Position numbers and translations under genes: made by a program. Positions 28,674 to 38,600 of a stretch of 64,000 bases of DNA are shown in pieces. Source of the stretch: Blautia argi. Its GTDB lineage: Bacteria > Bacillota > Clostridia > Lachnospirales > Lachnospiraceae. The notes under the pieces are model-generated. The model was not told the origin of the DNA. It made no database searches and worked only from the letters and a program-made list of their open reading frames with translations. How positions within the stretch are numbered: the stretch's first letter is position 1; each line of letters starts with the position of its first letter. Location: the NCBI RefSeq assembly GCF_003287895.1, contig NZ_CP030280.1:2424501-2488500 (forward strand), given 5' to 3'.

Positions 28674-28702
28674 ATTATAACTCTTGTTGTGCATACTGTC
28701 AA
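28674..28702 (-). promoter_or_regulatory. Consensus sigma-A promoter of the peptide/arabinoside operon
   Basis: On the minus strand TTGACA (28702-28697), a 17-base spacer and TATAAT (28679-28674) match the consensus exactly. Start of transcription would be near 28667, next to the palindromic operators. A perfect promoter combined with operators suggests strong expression under tight repression. Confidence 0.85.
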
Positions 28703-28750
28703 TAAATTATTATTTTTTTTCCCATTATTATCATTTTTAACAAAAAAGCA

Positions 28751-28781
28751 AAAAAAAGACCCCTTTACGGAATCTTTTTTT
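28751..28781 (-). terminator. Probable intrinsic terminator of the XRE-cupin gene
   Basis: On the minus strand AAAAAAGATTCC pairs with GGGGTCTTTTTT and runs into more T. It lies between the regulator stop and the promoter of the transporter operon, separating the two transcripts. Confidence 0.55.
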
Positions 28782-28799
28782 GTTCCACTGTTCTATTTA

Positions 28800-29348
28800 C
28801 TATTTTTTCTGATAAACCCAGTATGTTACTACCTTTTCATCGGAATCATTCCATATACGATGAGCTGTCTTCTCTGGAATATACACAGAATCAAATTTGT
28901 GCAATTTGTATATTTTCTCTTCTAGCTCTAAAGATAGCTCCCCTTCCAAAACCGTACAAGTTTCCGAATACAAATGTCTGGAAAGAGGACCTAACCGAAT
29001 TTCTCCAGGCCAAATGGTCAGCACCTCATAAATCTGGGCATCATACCCAAAATCAATAAGACGAACCTCCATATTGTAATCCTCGTATCTGTGTATACGC
29101 ACTTCTTCAGCTCGCAAAACCTGCTTTTTTCTCCCTTCGGAAGTTAAAAGTTCTATTAAGTCTATACCCAGGGAGGAAGTAACCATATGAAGATTTTCCA
29201 AGGTAGGGCTTGTCTTTCCTGTTTCCAAGTTGCTCAAATATCCGGCCGACAATCCTGTATACTCCACCATATCTTTTAATGTAAGCCCTTTTTCTTTACG
29301 AATCTTACTGATTTTTTCTCCAATTCCACTTAAATCAAGTTCTTTCAT
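28800..29348 (-). CDS. XRE-family regulator with C-terminal cupin
   Basis: This 182-residue regulator has a helix-turn-helix XRE domain at ~8-65 (IRKEKGLTLKDMVEYTGLSA, GYLSNLETGKTSPTLENL) and a small cupin effector domain at ~100-180 (PLSRHLYSETCTVLEGELSL ... VYIPEKTAHRIWND). The architecture is that of PuuR/SutR-type regulators, which often control amino-acid, polyamine or peptide genes. It lies on the same strand just upstream of the POT operon but is set apart by a terminator and by the operon's own promoter. The palindromic TTCAT-N4-ATGAA sites there are its likely targets. Whether it represses or activates, and its ligand, cannot be told. Confidence 0.9.
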   Translation of the reverse strand: MKELDLSGIGEKISKIRKEKGLTLKDMVEYTGLSAGYLSNLETGKTSPTLENLHMVTSSLGIDLIELLTSEGRKKQVLRAEEVRIHRYEDYNMEVRLIDFGYDAQIYEVLTIWPGEIRLGPLSRHLYSETCTVLEGELSLELEEKIYKLHKFDSVYIPEKTAHRIWNDSDEKVVTYWVYQKK

Positions 29349-29360
29349 AATCCCTCTCCT

Positions 29361-29391
29361 AAAAAAGAGGCTGTTCCCAAAACAGCCCCTT
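29361..29391 (-). terminator. Intrinsic terminator near the start of the XRE-cupin gene
   Basis: Arms GAGGCTGTT (29367-29375) and AACAGCCCC (29381-29389) with AAAAAA on one side, so the T-run follows on the minus strand. It ends the purA transcript 10 bases beyond the purA stop and just upstream of the XRE start codon. Confidence 0.8.
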
Positions 29392-29399
29392 TCTTTTCC

Positions 29400-30677
29400 C
29401 TATCTGTAAATAATATCCTCTCTGCCCGGTCCATTGGAAACCATGGTAATGGGGAATCCCAGCTTTTCTTCCACAAATTCAATATATTTGCGGCAGTTCT
29501 CCGGTAAGTCCTCATATTTTTTAATGCCCCTGATATCGCACTTCCAGCCCGGCAGCACCTCTAATACCGGTTTTGCCTTTTCCAGAAGATGGGTAGTAGG
29601 AAATTCTGTGGTGATTTCACCGTCAATTTCATATCCCACACATACGGGAATTTCATCTAAATAACCCAGCACGTCCAGAACCGTAAACGCCACGTCCGTG
29701 GTACCCTGAATACGGCAGCCGTATCTGGAAGCCACACAGTCAAACCAGCCCATACGTCTTGGACGTCCTGTGGTTGCTCCATACTCTCCGCCATCGCCGC
29801 CTCTGCGCCTTAATTCGTCTGCTTCCTCACCAAAAATTTCAGACACAAAAGCCCCTGCGCCTACTGCGCTGGAATATGCCTTGCACACAGTAATAATCTT
29901 CTTGATTTCATAAGGAGGCACTCCTGCGCCTACTGCACCATAAGCAGCCAGGGTAGAGGAAGAAGTAACCATCGGATAAATACCGTGATCCGGGTCTTTT
30001 AAAGAGCCCAACTGTCCCTCCAGCAAAATCTCTTTGCCCTCTTTTATAGCGTTCCACAGAAGAAGAGAAACATCGCAGACATACGGTGCAATCATCTCCT
30101 TGTACTGCATCAGCTCTTTCACAATATCCTCAGCCTTTAAAAGCGGTTTGTGATACAAATGCTCCAGTAACACATTTTTCTTGTCACAAATATTTTCTGC
30201 TTTCTCCCTCAGAGCAGCTTCGTCCTCAAACAGCTCGCTGACCTGGAAACCGATTTTTGCAAATTTATCTGAATAAAACGGTGCGATTCCTGATTTGGTA
30301 GAACCAAAGGATTTCCCTGCCAGACGCTCTTCCTCATACTCATCAAATTTAATGTGATAAGACATGACAATCTGCGCGCGGTCTGATACCTTGATATCCG
30401 GCATAGGCACTCCCTTTTCCACAATAGACTGAATCTCTTTAAACAGTACCGGGATATTCAATGCCACACCGTTTCCGATAATACTGGTGGTATGGTCGTT
30501 AAAAACACCGGAAGGAAGTGTGTGAAGTGCAAATTTTCCATAATCATTTACGATTGTATGCCCTGCATTTGCACCGCCCTGAAACCGTACGACAATATCT
30601 GCGTTCTGCGCCAGCATATCTGTAATTTTGCCTTTGCCTTCATCTCCCCAGTTTGCCCCAACTACTGCTTTTACCAT
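29400..30677 (-). CDS. purA: Adenylosuccinate synthetase
   Basis: PurA joins IMP and aspartate with GTP to form adenylosuccinate, the first step from IMP to AMP. The 425-residue protein begins with VVGANWGDEGKGKITDMLA (catalytic Asp and P-loop) and GGANAGHTIV (catalytic His). It has GSTKSGIAPFYSDK, EGQLGSLKDPDHGIYPMVTS and TTGRPRRMGWFD, all family signatures. The EGQLGSLKD/H-G-Y-P form with LKD is a variant also seen in other clostridia. A terminator follows. NhaC and purB lie upstream on the same strand, but terminators indicate separate transcripts. Together with purB and guaB it covers the branch from IMP to AMP and GMP. Confidence 0.95.
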   Translation of the reverse strand: MVKAVVGANWGDEGKGKITDMLAQNADIVVRFQGGANAGHTIVNDYGKFALHTLPSGVFNDHTTSIIGNGVALNIPVLFKEIQSIVEKGVPMPDIKVSDRAQIVMSYHIKFDEYEEERLAGKSFGSTKSGIAPFYSDKFAKIGFQVSELFEDEAALREKAENICDKKNVLLEHLYHKPLLKAEDIVKELMQYKEMIAPYVCDVSLLLWNAIKEGKEILLEGQLGSLKDPDHGIYPMVTSSSTLAAYGAVGAGVPPYEIKKIITVCKAYSSAVGAGAFVSEIFGEEADELRRRGGDGGEYGATTGRPRRMGWFDCVASRYGCRIQGTTDVAFTVLDVLGYLDEIPVCVGYEIDGEITTEFPTTHLLEKAKPVLEVLPGWKCDIRGIKKYEDLPENCRKYIEFVEEKLGFPITMVSNGPGREDIIYR

Positions 30678-30760
30678 ATCTTATTCCTCCTGTAAGGTTG
30701 CACTCTTTTCAATTACTACAGTATCATACACCATTTTTTTTCAGAAATAAAGTAAAAATT

Positions 30761-32038
30761 TTATCTTCTCCTGAAAAGAATAAACAGTACCGCGCTGATT
30801 CCCATGAGAATCGGGTAAAACAGATACGGCATAATCTGCACAGGTGACAGGGACGCCAGTCCTGCTGCAGTCAGAAGCTGTGCGCCATACGGAATCAACC
30901 CCTGTCCCACAGAAGCAAAAATGTCCAGAAGAGAGGCACTTCTCCTTGGAGATACCTCAAACTCTTCACTGATTTCCTTTGCAATGGGTCCTGCCATAAC
31001 AATGGCTACCGTATTGTTTGCTGTACAGCAGTCCACCAAAAATACCAACGCAGAAATTCCGAATTCTCCGCCCTTTTGTCCCTTGATATTGCGTTTAATC
31101 ATGTTCAGGATAAAATCAATACCGCCGTATTCTTTTACCAACGCTACAATGGCTGCAACAATAATAGAAATCACGGTGATATCATACATACTGGTAACGC
31201 CTTCTCCCATTTTCTGGAACATCTCGCCCAAAGCAAAAGCGCCTGTCCCCACACCTACAATGGCTGCAAGCACAGTTCCTGCAATTAATACCACAAACAC
31301 ATTGATTCCGATTAAAGCTCCGATTAACACTACCAGATAAGGAACGACTCTGATAATCTGGTATTCCAAATCTTTGTCTATATTTCCCGCACCTCCTCTT
31401 GCCAGGAAAAAGAACAAAATGGCTGTCAGAACAGCTGCCGGAAGCACAATTAAAAAGTTTTCCTTAAACTTATCTTTCATTTCACAGCCCTGAGTTCTCA
31501 CGGCTGCAATGGTGGTATCTGAGATCATGGACAGATTATCCCCAAACATGGCGCCACACACAATGGCTCCCATACAGATTGGCAGGGCAATGCCTGTCTT
31601 TTCCGCAATCCCCACACCAATAGGCGCCATAGCGGTAATGGTTCCCACAGAGGTTCCCATGGACAGGGAAATAAAACAGCCGATAATAAACAGACCAACC
31701 ACGGCAATGGACGCCGGCATAATGGACAGTCCCAGATTTACCGTACTTTCCACACCGCCTGCTGCTTTAATGGTTCCTGAAAAAGCTCCTGCTGCCAGGA
31801 ATATCAGGCACATGGTTACAATATTTTCTTCTCCGATTCCTTTGGAAATAATTGCCAGTTTATCTGCAAAGCGCACTCTGCGGTTTTGCATAAATGCCAC
31901 CATAAGGGCAATCAGAAAACCAACAATTGCCGGCATGGTATAAAAATCATGGGAGAGTATCCCTGCTCCGATAAAAATCACCAGAAACACGCCAATAGGC
32001 AAAAGGGCTATGGCATTTCCGTTTTTCTTTTGCTTCAT
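30761..32038 (-). CDS. NhaC-family Na+/H+ antiporter
   Basis: This 425-residue integral membrane protein of the NhaC ion-transporter family has about 10-12 hydrophobic segments. Recognisable stretches are SMGTSVGTITAMAPIGVGIA, CMGAIVCGAMFGDNLSMISD (the GDNLS/ISDT motif of the family) and FLVDCCTANNTVAIVMAGPI near the C-terminus. Members exchange Na+ for H+ or a substrate such as malate/lactate. The substrate here is not determined. It lies between purB and purA but has its own ribosome-binding site (AAGGAG) and a terminator just upstream, so linkage to purine genes is probably only positional. Confidence 0.88.
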   Translation of the reverse strand: MKQKKNGNAIALLPIGVFLVIFIGAGILSHDFYTMPAIVGFLIALMVAFMQNRRVRFADKLAIISKGIGEENIVTMCLIFLAAGAFSGTIKAAGGVESTVNLGLSIMPASIAVVGLFIIGCFISLSMGTSVGTITAMAPIGVGIAEKTGIALPICMGAIVCGAMFGDNLSMISDTTIAAVRTQGCEMKDKFKENFLIVLPAAVLTAILFFFLARGGAGNIDKDLEYQIIRVVPYLVVLIGALIGINVFVVLIAGTVLAAIVGVGTGAFALGEMFQKMGEGVTSMYDITVISIIVAAIVALVKEYGGIDFILNMIKRNIKGQKGGEFGISALVFLVDCCTANNTVAIVMAGPIAKEISEEFEVSPRRSASLLDIFASVGQGLIPYGAQLLTAAGLASLSPVQIMPYLFYPILMGISAVLFILFRRR

Positions 32039-32059
32039 AAAATAATTCTCCTTCCCGAT

Positions 32060-32116
32060 AAAAAAGAAAAAGAGGGTGCTGCACGGCTCTCAATATGCTT
32101 TTCATGCAGCAACCTC
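32060..32116 (-). terminator. Intrinsic terminator of purB
   Basis: Arms GAGGGTGCTGCA (32072-32083) and TGCAGCAACCTC (32105-32116) pair with one mismatch. On the minus strand TTTTTCTTTTTT follows. It separates purB from the antiporter gene. Confidence 0.8.
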
Positions 32117-32131
32117 TTCTCTTCTATATCT

Positions 32132-33565
32132 TTACACGTTAATCTCTGCTGTCATTCCAAGAAGTTCTTTGTTTGCTTCCAATACAGGATTTACGACCTT
32201 GTTCAGGAAGTTTTCCACCTGTACGGCTGCCCTTCCTGTATATTTTGCAGGGTCCATGGTCTTCTGAAGGTCTTCCAGACTCATATTAAATGCAGGGTCT
32301 GCTGCAATCAGTTCCAGAAGATTGTTATCCTTACCTTCTACTTTTACATTTTTTCCTGCTTCCATAGAAAGTTCACGGATTCTTTCATGGAGTTCCTGAC
32401 GGTCACCGCCTGCTTTTACTGCGTCCATCATAATGTTTTCTGTAGCCATAAACGGCAGTTCGCTTCTTAAACGTTTCTCGATTACTTTTGGATATACCAC
32501 TAATCCGTCCACTACGTTTAAGCACAAATCCAAAATACCGTCAATGGCAAGAAATCCTTCGGGAACAGAGAGTCTTTTATTTGCAGAATCGTCCAGCGTT
32601 CTCTCAAACCACTGTGTTGCAGACGTAATCGCCGGATTTAAAGCGTCAACCATGACAAAACGGGAAAGGGAAGCAATTCTCTCACTTCTCATAGGATTTC
32701 TCTTGTATGCCATGGCAGAGGAACCAATCTGGCTCTTTTCAAACGGCTCTTCCACTTCCTTTAAGTGCTGTAAAAGACGGATATCATTAGAAAATTTATG
32801 CGCGCTGGCTGCGATTCCTGCCAGTACGTTCAAAACTCTTGTATCCACTTTTCTGGAATAAGTCTGTCCGGAAACAGGATAACATTCTTTGAATCCCATT
32901 TTTTCTGCAATCATGGGGTCAATCTTATCAATGGTTTCCTGATCTCCGTCAAAAAGTTCCAGAAAACTTGCCTGTGTTCCTGTGGTTCCTTTTGAACCTA
33001 ACAGTTTCATTGTGCTGAGTACAAATTCCAAATCCTCTAAATCCAGAAGGAATTCCTGTATCCACAGTGTTGCTCTTTTTCCCACTGTAGTAGGCTGTGC
33101 AGGCTGAAAATGGGTAAATGCCAGAGTTGGCAGTGCTTCATGCTCTTTTGCAAATTTTGCCAGTTCTGCAATCACATTCACCAGTTTTTTTCTCACCAGT
33201 TTCAGGGCTTCGGTCATGACAATAATATCAGTATTGTCACCGACATAGCAGCTTGTAGCGCCCAGGTGGATAATGCCCTTTGCCTTTGGGCACTGTACGC
33301 CATAGGCATATACATGGGACATTACATCGTGGCGAACCTGTTTTTCTCTCTCTTTTGCCACTTCGTAGTTAATATCTTCGGCATGTTCCTTTAACTCGTC
33401 AATCTGCTCCTGTGTAATCGGCAGTCCCAGCTCTTTTTCTGTTTCTGCCAGAGCAATCCAAAGCTTTCTCCAGGTGCGGAATTTCATATCTGGAGAAAAA
33501 ATATACTGCATTTCTCTGCTTGCATAACGTTCGGATAATGGACTTACATATCTGTCTGTACTCAT
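32132..33565 (-). CDS. purB: Adenylosuccinate lyase
   Basis: PurB acts twice in purine synthesis: it splits SAICAR to AICAR and adenylosuccinate to AMP, each with release of fumarate. The ~477-residue protein has the fumarase/aspartase superfamily fold. The family signature is GSSAMAYKRNPMRSERI (~285-300). The catalytic histidine region THFQPAQPTT and the N-terminal SPLSERYAS are present. Of two nearby start codons, the second (33565, MSTDRYVSP) has an AGAGGT site at proper distance and is preferred. It ends in its own terminator. The DUF5717/DUF5716/TPR genes lie directly upstream on the same strand. Confidence 0.95.
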   Translation of the reverse strand: MSTDRYVSPLSERYASREMQYIFSPDMKFRTWRKLWIALAETEKELGLPITQEQIDELKEHAEDINYEVAKEREKQVRHDVMSHVYAYGVQCPKAKGIIHLGATSCYVGDNTDIIVMTEALKLVRKKLVNVIAELAKFAKEHEALPTLAFTHFQPAQPTTVGKRATLWIQEFLLDLEDLEFVLSTMKLLGSKGTTGTQASFLELFDGDQETIDKIDPMIAEKMGFKECYPVSGQTYSRKVDTRVLNVLAGIAASAHKFSNDIRLLQHLKEVEEPFEKSQIGSSAMAYKRNPMRSERIASLSRFVMVDALNPAITSATQWFERTLDDSANKRLSVPEGFLAIDGILDLCLNVVDGLVVYPKVIEKRLRSELPFMATENIMMDAVKAGGDRQELHERIRELSMEAGKNVKVEGKDNNLLELIAADPAFNMSLEDLQKTMDPAKYTGRAAVQVENFLNKVVNPVLEANKELLGMTAEINV

Positions 33566-33648
33566 ATTCATTTACCTCTCTGTTCTTCTACATCTATCAC
33601 GCAGTTAATACACATGGATTATATCGCAACACTTCTGAAAAAACAAGT

Positions 33649-34425
33649 TTAAAATCCTGTACTCCTGTGATAATCCTGAATAAATCCCTCTAAAAGACGC
33701 TCTGCTTCTTCCCCGGACACCTTTTGAGCCTTTTTCGCACTCTCCTTCAGACTTTCTGCAATTTCCTCCTGTTCTCCTGCTTCTGCCCCTATCTCCCTGC
33801 AGATTTTGGGAAATTCTTCGGAATTCTGCATATAGCACACAGTGAGATAATGCTTTAATACCTGCTTTGTATGAAGCAGATTATAGGCCTTTTTAAAGCA
33901 TTCTGCTGCCTCCTTAAGCTGAAATAAATGCAGATACGCACAGCCCATGTTGTGATAAATACCTCCGTTAAACTGTTCTCCCAACCCTTCCTTATCTTCT
34001 TTTTGAAGGGCATTTTCATAAATCTTCACAGCATTGACATACATGCGGTTCTCCACCAGATAATCACCCTTTTTCTTCTCCCGAAGTACCTGCGGCTGTT
34101 GGTTTAAGAGAGTCAGCTTTTGGTTCAGCTCCTTAAACTCGCTGTGGGTCAGATAATTGATTTCTTTAAATACTGCCAGAATAAACTCCGAGGTTCCCAG
34201 ATTTTCCTCCAGAATCTTATAAAGCCGTCGGTACAGCTTTTCAAGTCCCAGTTCCTTTCTCAGCCAGTCACAAAGATGCTCGTTTAAAATCGTTTCGTCC
34301 AGAAGATAAATATTATGGTAAAAATAATAACAGAGTTCTTCAATGGAATAGATATTTGTGCTGATGTTTTCAATATAATAGGGCAGTTCTGCTCTTTTTA
34401 ACTGACATAAAATATATCCGCTCAT
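33649..34425 (-). CDS. TPR-repeat protein of the DUF5717/DUF5716 cluster
   Basis: This ~258-residue protein has no known function. It begins MSGYILCQLKRAELPYYIEN. The middle is helical. Residues ~150-235 carry tetratricopeptide-like repeats (GDYLVENRMYVNAVKIYENAL and GGIYHNMGCAYLHLFQLKEA AECFKKAYNLL). The C-terminus is charged. I place the start at ATG 34425, which has AAGGAG nine bases upstream. It follows the DUF5716-like gene by 14 bases and is the third member of a three-gene set. TPR proteins scaffold other proteins, so it may hold together a complex with its two neighbours. No signal or membrane segment is seen. Confidence 0.75.
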   Translation of the reverse strand: MSGYILCQLKRAELPYYIENISTNIYSIEELCYYFYHNIYLLDETILNEHLCDWLRKELGLEKLYRRLYKILEENLGTSEFILAVFKEINYLTHSEFKELNQKLTLLNQQPQVLREKKKGDYLVENRMYVNAVKIYENALQKEDKEGLGEQFNGGIYHNMGCAYLHLFQLKEAAECFKKAYNLLHTKQVLKHYLTVCYMQNSEEFPKICREIGAEAGEQEEIAESLKESAKKAQKVSGEEAERLLEGFIQDYHRSTGF

Positions 34426-34439
34426 TGTCTTTTTCTCCT

Positions 34440-35690
34440 TTACCATGATACTTTTTCTATCCAGCATTTTCCCTCTGAAGGAAACAAATCTCCAAATCCC
34501 AAATCCTCTGCCTGTATCACGCAAAGTTCCGGAGATTCATAGGAAAGGCACACCCGCAGTCTGGTAGTCTTATTGGGACGCTTGGGCAGCCCCTCCAGCT
34601 TCATGCTGTATCTGGTCTTTCCGGTTCCCTCCATGGAAGTAACCAGAAATTCCAAATCCTCTCTGCCATCTAAAATCAGTTCGATTTCCGTATGAATTTC
34701 ATACCAGTTTTTCCCTGCTTCTATAAGCGAGTACGTTTTTGGCGAACCGTTTACCAGCATTTCCATGGCGACATTGTGTTTTACCAGAGAAGGACCAAGA
34801 TACAGATGCCCCTTTAATATGCCTTCCTCGCATTTTTCCCTGGCTCCGTAGCAGGCGCCCTTTACATACAGATTATTTCCATAAAAAACATGACGCTGAT
34901 TCCTGCAGAGAAGAGGCGTGGATCGCACTGCCCACTCCTGGTCAAAGCCCTCTCCCACAATATAAATACTGGAATAAGTATCTGTGCCACAGGAACGCTC
35001 AATCAGACGGTAAAAATTTTCGTCCCGCTCTATTGCATCTGTTGGAAGTTCTGCCGTAATGCCATGCTCAATCACAGCCGTAACCGGTCGCTTCTGATTA
35101 TCCGTCACCAGCCTTGCAAAGGATACCTGATTTTCCTCAAACAGAAACCAGCCGATTTTTCGATTCCAGTTGTCCTTACGGTGATTCATAACATAGTAAT
35201 AAAAGCTTTCATCATAATCCTGGAGAAAAATCTGCCCTCTGGAAAATCCCAGACTTTCGCCTGCCTGATACACATTTTTCACCATATCTGCAGAAAGCCT
35301 GGGAACTGTAAGCATCAATGCCTTTATCTGCCTTGCAGGCTCTGCAATTCCAAGAAGAGAAATACACCCCTTTAAATACACTGCCAGAAGGTCTGCAGGC
35401 TTTCTCAGGCTATTATCAATACTCACTTCTTCTGTACTTCCAAAAATCCCCAAAAGCCCGGTAAGGGAAATCTCTCCCTCCTGACGCGCAAAATATTCTG
35501 CCTCTATGCCATAGTGCCACACCTCTTCCCCCGGCTTTTTGGAAAGCTGTGTGGGAAAAAGATACTGGTTGCTGCCTGCCTTTACGGAAACAGAAATCGG
35601 TTCTTTTTCTCTGCGGTCATAATAACAAATCTGGGACTGGCTTTTACCGATTTCCAGACCTGCTATAATATTTCTTGTTTCATTCATCAT
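34440..35690 (-). CDS. DUF5716-like protein with actin/HSP70-like N-terminus
   Basis: A 416-residue protein that I associate with the Pfam family DUF5716; function unknown. The N-terminus IIAGLEIGKSQSQICYYDRR resembles the phosphate-1 loop of the actin/HSP70/MreB superfamily. Further segments (IKALMLTVPRLSADMVKNVY; IYIVGEGFDQEW) sit where the superfamily has helix-strand units, and a C-terminal beta-rich region follows. The phosphate-2 and adenosine motifs are not obvious, so ATP binding is uncertain. It starts behind GGAGG that overlaps the stop region of the large upstream gene, and the next gene begins 14 bases after it. The three are almost surely one operon. Confidence 0.7.
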   Translation of the reverse strand: MMNETRNIIAGLEIGKSQSQICYYDRREKEPISVSVKAGSNQYLFPTQLSKKPGEEVWHYGIEAEYFARQEGEISLTGLLGIFGSTEEVSIDNSLRKPADLLAVYLKGCISLLGIAEPARQIKALMLTVPRLSADMVKNVYQAGESLGFSRGQIFLQDYDESFYYYVMNHRKDNWNRKIGWFLFEENQVSFARLVTDNQKRPVTAVIEHGITAELPTDAIERDENFYRLIERSCGTDTYSSIYIVGEGFDQEWAVRSTPLLCRNQRHVFYGNNLYVKGACYGAREKCEEGILKGHLYLGPSLVKHNVAMEMLVNGSPKTYSLIEAGKNWYEIHTEIELILDGREDLEFLVTSMEGTGKTRYSMKLEGLPKRPNKTTRLRVCLSYESPELCVIQAEDLGFGDLFPSEGKCWIEKVSW

Positions 35691-35699
35691 TTCTGCCTC

Positions 35700-38600
35700 C
35701 TAATCCAACAGAGCAAACAGCTCCTTTACCTGCTGTTCTCTTTCCATATAGGTTTCTGTCATGCGCTGCAATTCCTCTGTCTGGTTCTTTTCTTTGAGCT
35801 GCAGCATAGTATTTAACATCTGATACTTACTGCTTCCCTGCATATCCCCTTCTTCCACAGTCAGGATTTCCTCCTGCGTCATCTCTGTGACGCCGTCCTT
35901 TTCAATGACAAAATGATAATGCAGCTTTTCTCCGTAGAACAAAACAAACTCTCGATTATAAATTCCCTGATACCTCTCCTTTAACGGCTCTCTCTTCTCC
36001 TCTGTGCGTTCTCCCCGTTCAATATAGGAATACAAAGTTACTTTGGCGTTATGATAAGTCCTGCACTCTACAAACAGTTTGTCCTCTAACTGACAGGTAC
36101 CAAGAAGTTCCCTTGGCAGCTCCTGAAAAAAGGCAAACTGCAGACGATCCCTTGCACATTCTGCCAAAATCTCCTCTGCCAGCTCTTTTCTTCTCTGATT
36201 CCAAATGCCGGTTTCTCCATAGTGCTTCAGAAGCGAAATTCTGCAGATGATATCAGATTCCCATTTTCTCTCCAGTACCTTTTCCAGGGCTTCAAACAAA
36301 AATTCCTCTTTTTCCTGTTCTCCCAGAAAATAAGCATAACACTCAAAGGTGAGATAAGAGAGAATCACCTGTTCCTTCCCGCTCTGGCTGATATAATTTT
36401 TCAGCACAGAAAGTCCCTTTTCATGGCAGACTCTGGAGAACATACTGCACACCAAAATCCGCTCCTCCAATTGGTAGCAGTCCAGCGCAAAGCCCATTGC
36501 CCGCTCCCAGAGCCTTACCATTTCGTTTACCGGTCCCTCAAAGTGCTGCACCAGATATTTCAAAAGCACCTCATCATAAACACCGGATTTTACAATATAT
36601 CCTGCCAGAAGTAGCAATTCTTCCTCATATTCAAATTCCAGTCTTAAAATCATCTGGCTACACAGCCTGAGCAAAATCGGCATTTCAATTTTTTCGTATC
36701 CGTATTCACAGATTAAATCATAGGCTCCCACAAACATTTCCTGCTTTACCAGAATGGTAATCAGCAGACATTTATTCACCCTTGCAAAAGCACGGAAATC
36801 CATTTCCCTCAGGGACTCCCTTAAATTCCGGTTGTCCATCTGGGATTCATAATATAAAAGTAGCTTTTTTCGGATATTCTGGCGATAGTCCTCGCAAAAA
36901 CTTTCCTGCTTTAACACAGACTCAAAGCAGGATACATTTTCCTCTGTCACTGTACACTCATGCTTCAGTTCGCCACAAGTATGAAGCAACATGCCCGGAT
37001 ATTTCTTTCCGTCTTTTCCAAGCTTTCCTGCCAGTTCCTCCATATCCAGCAAGTGATGCACATTATAATCCACTGTACTCACATACCTGCGCTGACTGCT
37101 GTCCTCAAATACAATAGCGGCGTCCTTTGTATAGAGAGAAATATAGGCAGTCCGGTCTGTACAGAGATAGACCTGCTCCTCTTTCATGGAGGCATGGCGC
37201 ACAATCACCTTTCTTATCTTGGGATCATCACAGTAAAGGCGACAGGTAAACAACACTCTTGCCAGAGCTGCCCGTACATTTTCATCATTGGAATCCACAC
37301 AGAACTCCTGATATACCACAGCAAAGTCTTCATTTATCCGTCCTTCTTTGATTTTCTCCTTTGCAAATTCTTCCATATTTTTTTTATATGTCTGGTAAGT
37401 TTCTTTATCTATCTCTTTGTTGCGAATCACATTGCTGTACACAAACGCCTTTTTTGTATCGCTCAATGTATTGTTGTATCCGAAATACAGGCGTATCACC
37501 TTTGGCAGAACCTTCTGATAATTTCGACTCATGGTTTCAATATAATATTCATATAAGCCTGTGATTTTCAACTCTGCCTGTACAGCCAGCTCATACCACC
37601 GGAAATATTCTGCCTTTCTGGGTTCTCCCTTCATAATCAACTGACAGATACCCTTGACTGCATGCACAGAGGGATATTTTTCGTAGATGCAGGTCAGAAT
37701 GTTATAAACCTTTTCGGAAAATCCCTTCATCTGTCCCGCAAGGTCAATGGCACGGAACGCCATTTCTTCTGTGAGAATCCCGTATTTTTCCGCAAAAAGA
37801 TACACCTGTATGATAAATCCGTTCATTTTTCGAAAAACAGAACCATCTTCTGCTGCCAGTCTGCATGCCGCCAGATAGAGAAATGGACTTCTGCATCCGA
37901 TTCTGTACTGCTCTTCTAAAAGAAACATCTTTCTGGACTGGGTACGCAGATGCTCCTCGTCTAACTGAAAAATCATGGAAAGCAACAGCAGGCTGTCCAC
38001 TCTTCTCTGGTATAGTTGATGCAGACGCACTGCTACAGATTCTTTAGACTGCATATTCCGCTCAGAAATCTCATTGAGATACAAAAATGCCCCCTCCAAA
38101 ATTTCCTCCTGCTGAATCCTCTGATTGTTTTCCAGAGAATCCAAAAGTCTTCTGGCTTCTTGCTTATTATCTGCCCGCACCTGTATATATGCCTCAAAAA
38201 GCTGACATTCTGTGGAATAGTATCCCTTTTCCTTTAATTCTTCCAAAAGCGCTTCCATATCCATACACCATTCCCTGATGTCCTTTTTCCCTAATTCCAT
38301 CATCAGAAAGGCTCTGGCTGCCTCCAGCTTTTTTTTCTTCTCATATGCGGTTACATTGACCTGAATCTTTCCGTTTTTTGACGCCATAATTTCATAAGTA
38401 ATAGTTTCATACACGGTTTTTATGCGGATTCTGCCAAAATTCCGTCCTCTGCCAAGATATTCCCTGCGTATAATATACTCCAGATCATAGACACTTCCGA
38501 TAAAGTGTCCATCGTGAATTACTCTCTTTTCTACCTCCAGAAATTCCCCCTCTGCTTCGATTTCTGCCCGCAGAAATCCCCAGCCGCTTCTTCTGATTCG

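Noticed and set aside
28697-28799. XRE-cupin gene as first gene of the POT operon
   Set aside because: A hairpin with T-run follows the regulator, and the transporter genes have their own consensus promoter, so two transcripts are more likely.
29400-33565. purB-nhaC-purA as a single purine operon
   Set aside because: A strong terminator lies between purB and the antiporter, and purA has its own terminator, so shared function for the antiporter is not supported.
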